Source of the DNA: Balneolaceae bacterium
GTDB taxonomy: Bacteria; Bacteroidota; Rhodothermia; Balneolales; Balneolaceae
Assembly: GCA_017640665.1 (NCBI GenBank)
Contig: JAEPQE010000001.1
Span: 248,001 to 312,000 of the forward strand
DNA length: 64,000 bases
Reading direction: 5' to 3'
Position numbers and translations under genes: made by a program. Position 1 is the first letter of the stretch, and the number at the start of each line of letters is the position of its first letter. Shown here one piece after another: positions 35,661-44,690 of the stretch. The notes beneath the pieces were generated by a model. The model was not told the DNA's origin. It made no database searches and saw only the letters and a list, made by a program, of their open reading frames with translations.

Positions 35661-36554
35661 TTATTGATCCCAAAGTTCTGATCTTATCATTTCTGCACTT
35701 CGGTCAGTTAGTTTATACTCTAATCGGATTCTGCTTTTCTCGGGAACTTTCTGCTCCACTAAACGAGCGCTATCAGGCGTATAGATGATTAAATCTGTTT
35801 CACGAACAAATAGCGGCAACGATTTTCCATAAATACTTCCGGCTACAAAAGAGCCTTCAAAAGGAATCGAATTCTTCAGCTCGTTAATGATTTTAGGTAT
35901 GGTTTCTTCGTCTGAAGTTACCAGTCCAATCGTCTGAATTCCAAACTGATCTACTACTGAAAGCAATACTTCCGGGTCATAATTATAGATAATCGGGATG
36001 ATCATAATGGTTTCACTCAGTGAGCGAAATTTATGTACGAATCGAATAGGCACAAAAAGAGCATCGTAGGTTGCGGCACTTTCATATTGATTGATATCAA
36101 TAACCTTGCTTTTTACTCCTACCTGCTTCTTGATGGCACTTGCCAGCATACCTCCCAGTTCCAGGTTCTCGCCCACACTTGCACAGGTCTGAATTCTATT
36201 TGGCCATTCCATATAATCCAGCTGCTCCTGGAATAAAAACTCTATTTCAGCATCATCAAGGCCATGCCCTACCAATTCCTCAATCAATGCCTGGATTTTT
36301 TCACCACCAATTTCAAGCCGGGCTTCTTTGTCTAAGAGCGAAGTTTGTCGGTTTACAATAAATCCGCGTCCTTTTTCTCCGGTGATCATTCCTTCGTCTG
36401 CGAGAATGTGGTATGCCTTCCTCACGGTATGAAAACTCGCCTCCAACTGTTGACCCAGCTCTCTGGTAGAAGGTAGCACTTCTCCCACCTGAAATTGCTT
36501 GGTGGAAATCATCAATCTAATCCGGTCTGCGATATGTTTAGCAGAGGTTTTCAT
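35661..36554 (-). CDS. GntR-family transcriptional regulator with unknown sensor domain
   Basis: A 297-residue regulator. Residues 1-67 form a typical GntR winged helix (AKHIADRIRLMISTKQF, VLPSTRELGQQLEASFHTVRKAYHILADEGMI, GRGFIVNR). The remaining ~230 residues are not the usual FadR, UTRA or MocR aminotransferase partner domains as far as I can see. They have alternating strands and helices (IDINQYESAATYDALFVPIRF; IIPIIYNYDPEVLLSVVDQFGI; TIGLVTSDEETIPKIINEL) suggesting a periplasmic-binding or Rossmann-like ligand fold. Targets are unknown; no clear operon partner is next to it. Confidence 0.85.
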   Translation of the reverse strand: MKTSAKHIADRIRLMISTKQFQVGEVLPSTRELGQQLEASFHTVRKAYHILADEGMITGEKGRGFIVNRQTSLLDKEARLEIGGEKIQALIEELVGHGLDDAEIEFLFQEQLDYMEWPNRIQTCASVGENLELGGMLASAIKKQVGVKSKVIDINQYESAATYDALFVPIRFVHKFRSLSETIMIIPIIYNYDPEVLLSVVDQFGIQTIGLVTSDEETIPKIINELKNSIPFEGSFVAGSIYGKSLPLFVRETDLIIYTPDSARLVEQKVPEKSRIRLEYKLTDRSAEMIRSELWDQ

Positions 36555-36860
36555 GAGAAGCCCCCTCTTTAGAGGGGATAAAGGGTGTGTTAATCCGTTT
36601 CTTATCTTTCAATTCCATTCCTTTTTTCATACTCCAAAACATACCGCTCTATTTCCATCAGTGCATCTTCTTTTTTTGATGAATTAATTATGAGCGAAGT
36701 ATCTGTCTCCCGCTGGAGGGAGACAGAAATCCTGCTTGCTGGATTTCAGAGGGAGGGCCATTAATGGCAACCTGCGTCCTCTCCAAAGAGGGACAAAGTT
36801 CCATCTCAGTCACTAAATCCTCTCTCAAGAGGGGACTTTTCAATTCGAATCATCTCATGA
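36555..36860. repeat. Gene-free spacer with several different palindromes
   Basis: 306 bases with no supported gene. It contains CCCCTCT-TT-AGAGGGG (36562-36577) and TCTGTCTCCC / GGGAGACAGA with a 6-base loop (36702-36727). GAAATCC / GGATTTC (36726-36747) and imperfect CCTCT/AGAGG hairpins (about 36774-36835) follow. The Pu/Py-rich words differ from the GTCAT families elsewhere. Confidence 0.7.
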
Positions 36861-37184
36861 TTACTTGAGTAAATCAAGGAAATGAGAACCAAAAAATAGA
36901 AGAAGAATTCCAACTATTACAATTCCTGAGCCAATTAATAATACAAACACTTCAAATTTAAAATTCACATCTGGCTCAGGATGTTTATAAACTTTTCCTT
37001 TATCCTTGAATCTTGGCTTTAAATAGGTTAGTTCAATTCTTTTTACTCCAGCCTTATCCATTAATTTAATTGAAAAAAAAATAGCCCCAAAAAGTATAAA
37101 TATAGCTCCAGTACTAATCAAAAAATAAGCTAAACCTTCAGCGGTATTTTCATATCCAAAAAAAGTCAACACATTTTCAATCAT
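36861..37184 (-). CDS. Small two-helix membrane protein, unknown function
   Basis: A 107-residue protein with two strong hydrophobic segments (AYFLISTGAIFILFGAIFF, about 19-37, and FVLLIGSGIVIVGILLLFFG, about 80-99) separated by a basic loop rich in Lys and Pro (LKPRFKDKGKVYKHPEPD). I recognise no family. It starts 13 bases downstream of the mutS stop in the same orientation, so it could be transcribed with mutS, but no functional link is evident. Confidence 0.6.
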   Translation of the reverse strand: MIENVLTFFGYENTAEGLAYFLISTGAIFILFGAIFFSIKLMDKAGVKRIELTYLKPRFKDKGKVYKHPEPDVNFKFEVFVLLIGSGIVIVGILLLFFGSHFLDLLK

Positions 37185-37197
37185 TCGGTGCCTTTTG

Positions 37198-39867
37198 TTA
37201 CTTCCCCAATACCTTCTTCAACTCCGTAACCAGCATTAGTGCTTCAATGGGTGTCATTCGGTTAGGATCGGTGGCTTCGAGTTTGTTCATCAGGGTTTCC
37301 ACTCTTGGATCGATATGCGTGTTGAACAAACTCATTTGTTCAATCTCTTCCTGCTTATCTACTTTTTGTGATAGATTTTTTGCTGCTTCTTTCTGCTGAG
37401 TAGCTTTACCTTCAATACTACCGTTTTTATTGGTGATGTCGAGGCTATGATTTTCGAGATTACTTAAAATCTCTTTCGCACGATTGATTACGATTTCAGG
37501 AAGTCCCGCCATATTAGCCACCTGGATCCCATAACTATGATCGGCTCCACCACGAATCAACTTTCTGAGGAAAATCACTTTTCCATCATGCTCTTTCACC
37601 TGCACATTAAAGTTTTTAATGCGGTCGTACATCTGCTCAAGTTCATTCAACTCATGATAGTGTGTCGCAAATAATGTTTTAGCAGCAACCGGAGCATGAT
37701 TGTGCAGATATTCTGCCAGTGACCAGGCGATACTCAATCCGTCAAACGTACTGGTTCCCCGCCCGACTTCGTCCAGCAAAATGAGCGATCTTGGAGTGGC
37801 ATTGTTCAAAATATTCGCGGCTTCATTCATCTCAACCAAAAAGGTACTTTCTCCCGCGGCAAGATTATCAGAAGCGCCTACCCGCGTAAAAATCTTATCA
37901 ACTAATCCAATATTCGCTGATTCGGCAGGAACAAAACTCCCGACCTGAGCGAGCAATACAATCAATCCGGTTTGACGAAGTATGATACTCTTACCTGCCA
38001 TATTTGGTCCGGTAATAATCATAATCTGCTGTTCGGCGTTATTCAACTCTATATCATTCGGGATGAAAGGTTCCCCTAGCGGCAATGATTGCTCTACCAC
38101 TGGGTGTCGCCCTTTTTTGATGTCGATTTCCTCTGAATCTCTGATTTCCGGCTTCGCGTAATTATTCCTAAATGCTACTTCTGCAAATCCCTGAATACAA
38201 TCCAACTGCGCCATCGCAAACGCGATCTGCTGAATATCATCGGCGTACTCGGCAACAAACAAACGAACTTCCTCAAAAAGCTCGTATTCCAACGTTTTGC
38301 TTCGCTCTTCTGCCGAAAGGATTTTCTCTTCGATTTCCTTCAACTCAGGAGTAATATATCGTTCAGCATTAACCAGAGTTTGTTTCCGGATAAAAGTCTC
38401 GGGTACTTTGTCCTTATGCGCATTGGTAACTTCAATATAGTAACCAAACACTTTGTTGTAGCCAATCTTCAGGGAAGTAATCCCTGTCTCTTTAGAAAGT
38501 TGATCTTTAATTTTCGCGATATAGCTTTTCCCATTCCGGGCAATATCCCTAAGCTCATCCAGCTCTTCATTAAATCCTTCGCGAATCATACTTCCGTCGC
38601 GAATACTGGCAGGAGGATCATCTGCCAGAGCCGTTCCTATTCTATCCTGAACCTCAATCAACAACTTCATTCGCTTGCCGATGTCCTGAAGCAATGGATT
38701 ATCAATCGCCGCAAATTGACTTTTCAGTCTGGGAATTTGTGCCAGAGATAATTTGATCTGAACAATATCCCGGGCGTTTGTCCTGCCTACACATATCCGG
38801 GAAATGAGCCGTTCTAAATCCCCAACCTGCTCTAGTTCCTCCCTTAGCGTATTTCTGATGTCGTGGGAGTTAAACAATTCTTCGACTGCATCAAGGCGTT
38901 GTTGAATAGGCTTATGCCTTTTTAGTGGACGCATAATCCATCGCCGCAATAAACGACCTCCCATTGCTGTGGAGGTTTTATCCATGATAGAAATGAGTGT
39001 CCCTTCAGTACCTCCTTCCTGCAAACTTGCTGTTAATTCGAGGTTTCGCTTGGTTGCCGGATCCAGCGACATATACTCATTGCTCTCATAGGCATACAAT
39101 CTACGAAGATGCCTCAGATACGCCTTTTGGGTTTCCTGCATGTAATGAAGCAGCGATCCGGCTGCAAAGTGAGCGGTCTTCAACTCTTCCACTCCAAAAC
39201 CTTTCAAGGAATGTGTTTTAAAATGCTCGGTTAGAATCTTGTACCCATAATCTCCTTCATACACCCAGTCTTCAATGTAGGTGATGTTAAACTTTAGAAA
39301 TTCCTGTTCGAGCTTGTTCTTCTTTTTAGCCTGTACCAACACCTCCGAAGGCTGAATCGCAGCCAGTAAGCTATCAAGCTGAGACTCCTTCACCTCACTT
39401 AACCCAAACTCACCGGTTGAAATATCAGAAAAAGCGACTCCGATTTTATCCTTATCCCAAAACAAAGAAATGATGTAGTTATTCCGCTTGTGCTCCAGCA
39501 GTTTATCCGACATGGTAACACCAGGCGTAGTAATCTCTGTCACTTCCCGTTCAACTATTTTACGTCCTGCCTTCTTCGCTTCATCAGGATTTTCTGTCTG
39601 TTCACATACTGCGACTTTATGACCCTTTTTTACCAACTTCGGCAAGTAGGAATCCAGAGCATGAAATGGGAAACCTGCTAAGGGAGTTTGATCTCCCCCA
39701 TTATTTCTCTTCGTTAGAGTGATGCCGAGCTCTTTACTCACAAGAATTGCATCATCCGAGAAAGTCTCATAAAAATCCCCAACCCGAAATAACAGAATAG
39801 TTCCCGGGTTTTGCTCTTTAATCTCGTTGTATTGCCTCATCAAAGGCGTTTGCTTGCGAGCGGCCAT
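37198..39867 (-). CDS. mutS: DNA mismatch repair protein MutS
   Basis: Recognises base mismatches and small loops and starts methyl-independent repair with MutL. The 889-residue protein has the mismatch-contact motif in VGDFYETFSDDA (the Phe-x-Glu reader), the connector and lever domains, and the ABC ATPase. The ATPase shows TGPNMAGKSIILRQ (Walker A, near residue 620), STFLVEMNE (signature), LLDEVGRGTSTFDG (Walker B) and LFATHYHEL (H-loop). A C-terminal helical tail MTPIEALMLVTELKK is the dimerisation/tetramerisation end. All key residues are present. Confidence 0.98.
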   Translation of the reverse strand: MAARKQTPLMRQYNEIKEQNPGTILLFRVGDFYETFSDDAILVSKELGITLTKRNNGGDQTPLAGFPFHALDSYLPKLVKKGHKVAVCEQTENPDEAKKAGRKIVEREVTEITTPGVTMSDKLLEHKRNNYIISLFWDKDKIGVAFSDISTGEFGLSEVKESQLDSLLAAIQPSEVLVQAKKKNKLEQEFLKFNITYIEDWVYEGDYGYKILTEHFKTHSLKGFGVEELKTAHFAAGSLLHYMQETQKAYLRHLRRLYAYESNEYMSLDPATKRNLELTASLQEGGTEGTLISIMDKTSTAMGGRLLRRWIMRPLKRHKPIQQRLDAVEELFNSHDIRNTLREELEQVGDLERLISRICVGRTNARDIVQIKLSLAQIPRLKSQFAAIDNPLLQDIGKRMKLLIEVQDRIGTALADDPPASIRDGSMIREGFNEELDELRDIARNGKSYIAKIKDQLSKETGITSLKIGYNKVFGYYIEVTNAHKDKVPETFIRKQTLVNAERYITPELKEIEEKILSAEERSKTLEYELFEEVRLFVAEYADDIQQIAFAMAQLDCIQGFAEVAFRNNYAKPEIRDSEEIDIKKGRHPVVEQSLPLGEPFIPNDIELNNAEQQIMIITGPNMAGKSIILRQTGLIVLLAQVGSFVPAESANIGLVDKIFTRVGASDNLAAGESTFLVEMNEAANILNNATPRSLILLDEVGRGTSTFDGLSIAWSLAEYLHNHAPVAAKTLFATHYHELNELEQMYDRIKNFNVQVKEHDGKVIFLRKLIRGGADHSYGIQVANMAGLPEIVINRAKEILSNLENHSLDITNKNGSIEGKATQQKEAAKNLSQKVDKQEEIEQMSLFNTHIDPRVETLMNKLEATDPNRMTPIEALMLVTELKKVLGK

Positions 39868-40011
39868 CGGCAGTAATATGCTTTGCTAACTTATTTTATG
39901 GATTTAACTGAACATCAAACATACCAATGAATAGAGTTAAAAACTAAGCGTGCCGCATGTTTTGAATTAAAGGGGGAACGCATGTATTTTAGAGTCAACT
40001 AAACTCACTCT

Positions 40012-40920
40012 GTGGAACACATAAAGGATTTTTGGAAGAAGGCGTTTTCTCTGATGGGAGACAAAGACATTTTTTTTAATGCCTCTGCAATCACCTTCAA
40101 TCTATTTATTTGTGCAATTCCCTTTACCCTTATCCTAGTTTCAATCATTGGGTATATTCTTTCATATGATACCGCCTTCGACGAAATTGTACGGTATGGC
40201 TCGGAGCTTATTCCAGTGTTTACATTTGAAGCAACAGAATCTGATATCATCCAGGGAGAACAAACGCTTAGAAATATTTTAAGTCCCTTGGTTGGAGCCA
40301 GAACCATTTTCGGGATTGCGGGTTTGATAATTCTCATGCTTTTCACTCAAGGTCTCCTCCATAGTTTTAAACATGTAATCTTTGAAGTGTTTGATATCAA
40401 AGACAAAAAGCATCCCTTTAAAGATATACTATACAACTTTCTCGGTTTTGGAGTGATTGGCTCTGTCTTCCTCTTCTTTAGTCTGGCAATTTCTGTTATC
40501 TCTTTGCTGGATTTAAGTGTGATCCGGGTCCCGTATACCGAAATTGAAATCCGCTTACCATGGATTTATGACGTACTTGATTTCGCCCTGCCAATTATTT
40601 TTACCTTTTTTTTGATGTATGCCATTTTCCGCTTTGTAAGTGAGCGGCGTATATCTCCTAAAGTAGCCATGACAGGTGCTGCGATTTACACTATTTTATT
40701 TGAGCTTGCCAAGTTAATTGTAAGCACCTATCTCAATTATGCCTTTTCGACCTATCAGTATTTTTATCAGGGATACGCCATTTTTGTGATTATCGGCATT
40801 TGGGCTTTTTATACTTCTCTGCTTTTTGTGATCTCAGTAATTCTTACCCGTGCCTTCAGGGAAACTTATTTTATGGATAAATCTTCCTATGAGGATAATC
40901 CTTACTCTGCCTTGGATTGA
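40012..40920 (+). CDS. YihY/BrkB-family inner membrane protein
   Basis: A 302-residue protein with six membrane segments and the YihY features DIFFNASAITFNLFICAIPFTLILVS at the N terminus, and ISPKVAMTGAAIYTILFELAKLIVSTYLNYAFSTYQ in the C-terminal half (the W/xRxxxP-GA-x pattern region). The family was once called RNase BN in error; its true role is unresolved. The start is a GTG at 40012, because an in-frame stop lies 4 codons upstream and the next ATG would remove part of the first amphipathic helix. It overlaps the glycosylase gene by one base. Confidence 0.88.
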   Translation: MEHIKDFWKKAFSLMGDKDIFFNASAITFNLFICAIPFTLILVSIIGYILSYDTAFDEIVRYGSELIPVFTFEATESDIIQGEQTLRNILSPLVGARTIFGIAGLIILMLFTQGLLHSFKHVIFEVFDIKDKKHPFKDILYNFLGFGVIGSVFLFFSLAISVISLLDLSVIRVPYTEIEIRLPWIYDVLDFALPIIFTFFLMYAIFRFVSERRISPKVAMTGAAIYTILFELAKLIVSTYLNYAFSTYQYFYQGYAIFVIIGIWAFYTSLLFVISVILTRAFRETYFMDKSSYEDNPYSALD

Positions 40921-41528
40921 TGAAACCGACTAAGGTCTCCCGCACGTTTTACGAAAGAGATGAAGTAGTCCTCATCGCTAAAGAGCTTCTTGGCAAAGTC
41001 CTCTGCACTCAGTTTGATGGAATCAAAACTTCAGGAATAATTGCAGAAACCGAGGCTTACAATGGAAGAACTGATAAAGCTTGCCACTCTCATATTCATG
41101 GTAGAACTGAGCGTACCAAAATCATGTTTGGTAAACCAGGCTTTGCTTATGTCTATCTCTGCTACGGAATCCATCACCTGTTCAATGTGGTTACCAATAA
41201 AGAAGGTTTTGCTGATGCTGTGTTGATTCGTGCAATCGAACCACTGGAAGGAATAGATGAAATCCTTCAGCGAAGAAAGAAACCCAAATTGGAGCGATCT
41301 GTCGGAGGCGGACCTGGAATAGCATCTCAGGCGTTGGGAATTACTACCAAAAACTATGGCGTTGACTTACTAGGGGATGAAATTTGGATAGAGGATCATG
41401 GAAAAGCCATATCAAACTCTCAGATAATTGCCTCTCCTCGTGTTGGAGTTGACTATGCAGGTGAAGACGCCAAACTCCCATGGCGATTCAGGATAAAAAG
41501 AAATCGCTTTACAAGCCCTGCTAAGTAG
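40920..41528 (+). CDS. 3-methyladenine DNA glycosylase (AAG/MPG family)
   Basis: Removes alkylated purines (3-methyladenine and related bases) in base excision repair. The 202-residue protein shows FYERDEVVLIAKELLGKVLC, IAETEAYNGRTDKACHSH (catalytic Glu and intercalating-Tyr region), MFGKPGFAYVYLCYGIHHLFNVVTN and ALGITTKNYGVDL, all characteristic of the AAG fold. A TTG at 40917 extends the frame by one codon, but the ATG at 40920 overlapping the YihY stop (TGATG) is the natural start. The pair is thus translationally coupled. Confidence 0.94.
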   Translation: MKPTKVSRTFYERDEVVLIAKELLGKVLCTQFDGIKTSGIIAETEAYNGRTDKACHSHIHGRTERTKIMFGKPGFAYVYLCYGIHHLFNVVTNKEGFADAVLIRAIEPLEGIDEILQRRKKPKLERSVGGGPGIASQALGITTKNYGVDLLGDEIWIEDHGKAISNSQIIASPRVGVDYAGEDAKLPWRFRIKRNRFTSPAK

Positions 41529-41663
41529 CCAAATTATTCTCTATCAGGGTTATAGCGAAAACGAATTTTAAGGCTGAATAAAAATAGTTTAATATTGAAC
41601 GAATTATTATTCCTTGTAGTTGATTAACCAACTTATTCAATCAAAATTTAAATTATTACTAAT

Positions 41664-42275
41664 ATGAAACTCTCTCAAAAATTATTCTCAATGTTTGCTC
41701 TGGCTATATTTACAGTAGCTTCTGTTGCTATGGTAAAGATGGAGGCCACATCGTGGGCTGTAGATAAATCTCACAGCTCAATAAATTTCGAAGTACGACA
41801 CTTTTTTGCTAAAGTACCCGGTGCCTTTGAAGATTATTCTGCTAATGTGAACTTCTCACCTGATAATCTGGAAGAAAGCAGTATTGATGTAACGATACAG
41901 GTTGCAAGTATTAACACAAAAAATGAACGCAGAGATGGACACCTTCAGTCCGCAGATTTTTTCAATGCCTCTGAATACCCAACAATTACGTTTTCAAGCG
42001 ATCGTATTGAAGCTACCGATGGGGATAACAACTTTGTTGCTTACGGAACACTGACAATTAAAGATGAAAGCAAAGATTTTGAATTACCTTTTACACTTCT
42101 TGGAGTCCAGGATCATCCATTCCGTGAAAATGCTTTAGTAGCAGGTATCTCCTCAGAATTCCAACTGTTAAGAAATGATTTTGGGGTAGGAACCGGTGAT
42201 TGGGTGTCTGATGCCGTTGTTGGTGATGAAGTTGATGTGACTCTTAATGTAGAGCTTAATGCAACAGTCCAATAA
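41664..42275 (+). CDS. YceI-family periplasmic lipid-binding protein
   Basis: A 203-residue secreted lipocalin-like protein that binds isoprenoid or lipid molecules. The signal peptide is about 1-29 (MKLSQKLFSMFALAIFTVASVAM). The YceI core follows: WAVDKSHSSINFEVRHFFAKVPGAFEDY, INTKNERRDGHLQSADFFNASEYPTITF (NxxRDxHLxxxDFF signature) and FGVGTGDWVSDAVVGDEVDVTLNVEL. It is a single-gene unit with its own terminator. Confidence 0.95.
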   Translation: MKLSQKLFSMFALAIFTVASVAMVKMEATSWAVDKSHSSINFEVRHFFAKVPGAFEDYSANVNFSPDNLEESSIDVTIQVASINTKNERRDGHLQSADFFNASEYPTITFSSDRIEATDGDNNFVAYGTLTIKDESKDFELPFTLLGVQDHPFRENALVAGISSEFQLLRNDFGVGTGDWVSDAVVGDEVDVTLNVELNATVQ

Positions 42276-42301
42276 ATAATAAATTTATTCTGTTTTAATC
42301 G

Positions 42302-42337
42302 AAAAGCATCGTTTCTTTGGAGCGATGCTTTTTTTAT
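42302..42337 (+). terminator. Rho-independent terminator after YceI gene
   Basis: Stem AAAAGCATCG / CGATGCTTTT with an 11-base loop and a T tract, 26 bases after the YceI stop and before the next same-strand gene. Confidence 0.9.
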
Positions 42338-42363
42338 TTTAAAGCAACTTTAAAAATCACATT

Positions 42364-42912
42364 ATGAATAAACGATTTATTATTCTTTCCGGGTTAATCC
42401 TTGCGGCTGCAATCTCAAGGTTAATTCCTCACCCTTACAATTTCGCACCTATTGGAGCTATGTCGTTAATGGGAGCAGCTTATTTTTCGGATAAGAAACT
42501 CTCGTTTATTCTTCCTTTACTGGCTATGTTTTTGAGTGATCTACTCATCAATAATATACTATACGCCAGCTATTATCAGGGCTTTACACTCTTTACTCCC
42601 GGCTTTGCATGGGTATATGGAGCAATCGCGCTCATCGTTATTGCCGGTATCTTTCTGCTTAAGAAAGTTACATTACCGCGAGTTCTTGTTGGAAGCTTAA
42701 GCGCATCTGTAATCTTTTTTGTGGTTTCTAATTTTGGTGTATGGCTGAGTGATCCTGATTATCCGCTTAATCTTGGCGGGTTGATACTATGTTATGAAAT
42801 GGCGGTTCCCTTTTTCCATAATACTGTACTTGGTGATCTGGTGTACTCAGGTGTTCTTTTTGGAGGATTTGAATATGCCAAAACCCGTATTCCGGAACTT
42901 TCAAAAGCCTGA
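42364..42912 (+). CDS. Small integral membrane protein (DUF6580-like)
   Basis: A 182-residue protein with five membrane helices and the conserved-looking N-terminal block SRLIPHPYNFAPIGAMSLMGAAYF (about 19-42) and FLSDLLINN (about 57-65). This resembles a family of uncharacterised Bacteroidota/Verrucomicrobia membrane proteins that I recall as DUF6580. The pattern also loosely resembles energy-coupling S components for vitamin uptake. Role unknown. It lies between the YceI terminator and the DUF4956 gene, which is 95 bases downstream. Confidence 0.72.
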   Translation: MNKRFIILSGLILAAAISRLIPHPYNFAPIGAMSLMGAAYFSDKKLSFILPLLAMFLSDLLINNILYASYYQGFTLFTPGFAWVYGAIALIVIAGIFLLKKVTLPRVLVGSLSASVIFFVVSNFGVWLSDPDYPLNLGGLILCYEMAVPFFHNTVLGDLVYSGVLFGGFEYAKTRIPELSKA

Positions 42913-43007
42913 CGGAACCTCTTTTCTTATCGTAAAAAGTATAGTATAATTGATGCTGGCTTATAAGAATTGATCAGCAGCCTGTTGGCGCGCATTAACT
43001 ATATATT

Positions 43008-43685
43008 ATGTTTGAACTTTTCCCGGATCAACCTGTTTACGATTACCCCACATTTCTGAATGTCTTTTATTCTTTATTGTGGTCGTTTGTTCTATCGTCA
43101 CTGATTGCAATTACACATAAGCTCACATTTTCAGGGCATCAGTACCCAAAAAACTTTTTCCAGGCCATGGCTTTGGGGTCTATCGTTGCTGCCATGGTGA
43201 TGATGGCCATTGGGGATAGCCTGGCGCGAGGACTCGGAGCATTTGGGGCGCTTGCGATCATCAGGTTCAGAACACGCATAACCGATGCACGAAATATCAT
43301 TTTTCTCTTTGCTGCATTAAGTGTAGGTCTGGCTATAGGTGTATTTGGGTACACCATTGCATTTGTAGGCACTATTCTATTCTGTATTATGGCACTGATC
43401 TTAAATATGACCCCTTTTTCATCTAAAGAACGCGTAAGAGGGAAACTGGAATTTCGACTTGCAGATAAAGAACACTTGAAGCATGCAATCTCAGTACTTG
43501 AAAGATTTTGCGAAGAGTTCAAAGATGTACAGATAAGAACCAGAGCTACCGGACGATTTGATTTTGAGTACTCGATTGAGCTAAAACCAGAGGTTGACAA
43601 CACTGAGTTTTTATCTGAACTGCAAAATGTAGAAGGAATCGATCGTATCAGAGCCGATTACCGTGCATTCCAGGAAGAAAACTAG
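43008..43685 (+). CDS. DUF4956 membrane protein
   Basis: A 225-residue protein with four membrane segments followed by a cytosolic ferredoxin-like domain. The hallmark GLGAFGALAIIRFRTRITDARNIIFLFAALSVGLAIG (about 71-107) identifies DUF4956. The soluble tail (about 145-225) reads KLEFRLADKEHLKHAISVLERF. The family is usually encoded next to CotH kinase and VTC-type polyphosphate polymerase proteins. Neither is present here; instead HlyD- and TolC-like genes follow 9 bases and further downstream. Function is unknown; an inner-membrane component of an envelope assembly is inferred. Confidence 0.88.
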   Translation: MFELFPDQPVYDYPTFLNVFYSLLWSFVLSSLIAITHKLTFSGHQYPKNFFQAMALGSIVAAMVMMAIGDSLARGLGAFGALAIIRFRTRITDARNIIFLFAALSVGLAIGVFGYTIAFVGTILFCIMALILNMTPFSSKERVRGKLEFRLADKEHLKHAISVLERFCEEFKDVQIRTRATGRFDFEYSIELKPEVDNTEFLSELQNVEGIDRIRADYRAFQEEN

Positions 43686-43694
43686 AAGATTGAT

Positions 43695-44690
43695 ATGAAA
43701 AAGAGACCAAACTCATTTTACATTTTTGTTGCCGTTCTTTTTGTGAGCCTACTCACTATTAACAACAGGTATTTCAAAGGAAGTAGTTCTTTTTTGGGAG
43801 TTACTTATTCCAAGAATTATAAAATCAACGCAGAAAAATCAGCTGTGATTGATGGAGTGTATGTTGTGCCCGGACAAACAATACAACCCGGGGATTTGCT
43901 GGTCACGCTTTCGAGCCAGGAATTGACTCTTGAAATTCAGAAACTAGAAAAAGAGGTTGAACTATTAACATCAGAGAAACTCGAAAAACAAAAGCTTCTT
44001 GAATCCGAAATACAACTCCTTGAATCAGAAAAAAGAATTATCAGAAATGACATTGAGAGCGAAGTATCACTTATCAAAAACCGGATTAACCTGAATCGTT
44101 CGTTAACCAATGAAATTCTAAGTGAACAAAACTCTTCTATATCACAAGACAGCCTTACTACACTGGAGCTTCAAATAAGATCTATTCGAGCTAAAGGTCT
44201 CCTGGAAATTGAAGCAGTGAATATCAAAGAACAGGACTTACGGCAGGACCATGAGTTCGATCAATCACAGATACAGGCAAGAATTGACCTTGCTCAACAG
44301 GAGTTAGACTGGAAACTGGAAGAAGACGAGCGACTTAACAAATATGCAACTTTCGCAGGAGTTGTCGAGAACGTCTATGTGAAAGAGGGAGAACAAATAG
44401 AAGCATTTACTTCTGTCGTTTCCGTGAACCCATTGCACCCAACCTCTGCCGTAGGATATTTGGTTGGAAAAAAAGACCGGGATAAATCTCTAGGTGAAAC
44501 GGTTACTATTCAGGCACTCGAACATAATGAGTTATTTGCAACCGGAAGAATCATTGGTTTTGGTTCGGTAGTTGAGCTACCCGAAATTCTTCAAAAATCG
44601 ACCAGTGTTAAAGCTTTTGGCCTGGAAGTTTTTATTGAAATACCTGACCAAAACGGACTTCCCGTTGGAGAGAAAATCATCATAAAATGA
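43695..44690 (+). CDS. HlyD-like periplasmic adaptor protein
   Basis: A 331-residue protein with an N-terminal membrane anchor (SFYIFVAVLFVSLLTI) and a split lipoyl-like domain. The front half is INAEKSAVIDGVYVVPGQTIQPGDLLVTL and the rear half YATFAGVVENVYVKEGEQIEAFTSV. A long alpha-helical hairpin (about 80-205) lies between them, with heptad-like Leu/Glu/Lys content, and a C-terminal beta domain follows. This is the architecture of membrane fusion proteins that link inner-membrane pumps with TolC. Its 4-base overlap with the TolC-like gene strengthens the link. No ABC, MFS or RND pump is encoded nearby. Confidence 0.85.
   Translation: MKKRPNSFYIFVAVLFVSLLTINNRYFKGSSSFLGVTYSKNYKINAEKSAVIDGVYVVPGQTIQPGDLLVTLSSQELTLEIQKLEKEVELLTSEKLEKQKLLESEIQLLESEKRIIRNDIESEVSLIKNRINLNRSLTNEILSEQNSSISQDSLTTLELQIRSIRAKGLLEIEAVNIKEQDLRQDHEFDQSQIQARIDLAQQELDWKLEEDERLNKYATFAGVVENVYVKEGEQIEAFTSVVSVNPLHPTSAVGYLVGKKDRDKSLGETVTIQALEHNELFATGRIIGFGSVVELPEILQKSTSVKAFGLEVFIEIPDQNGLPVGEKIIIK

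Noticed and set aside
36702..36835. Possible CRISPR array
   Set aside because: The hairpins differ from one another in sequence and spacing; there is no constant repeat with regular spacers and no cas genes.
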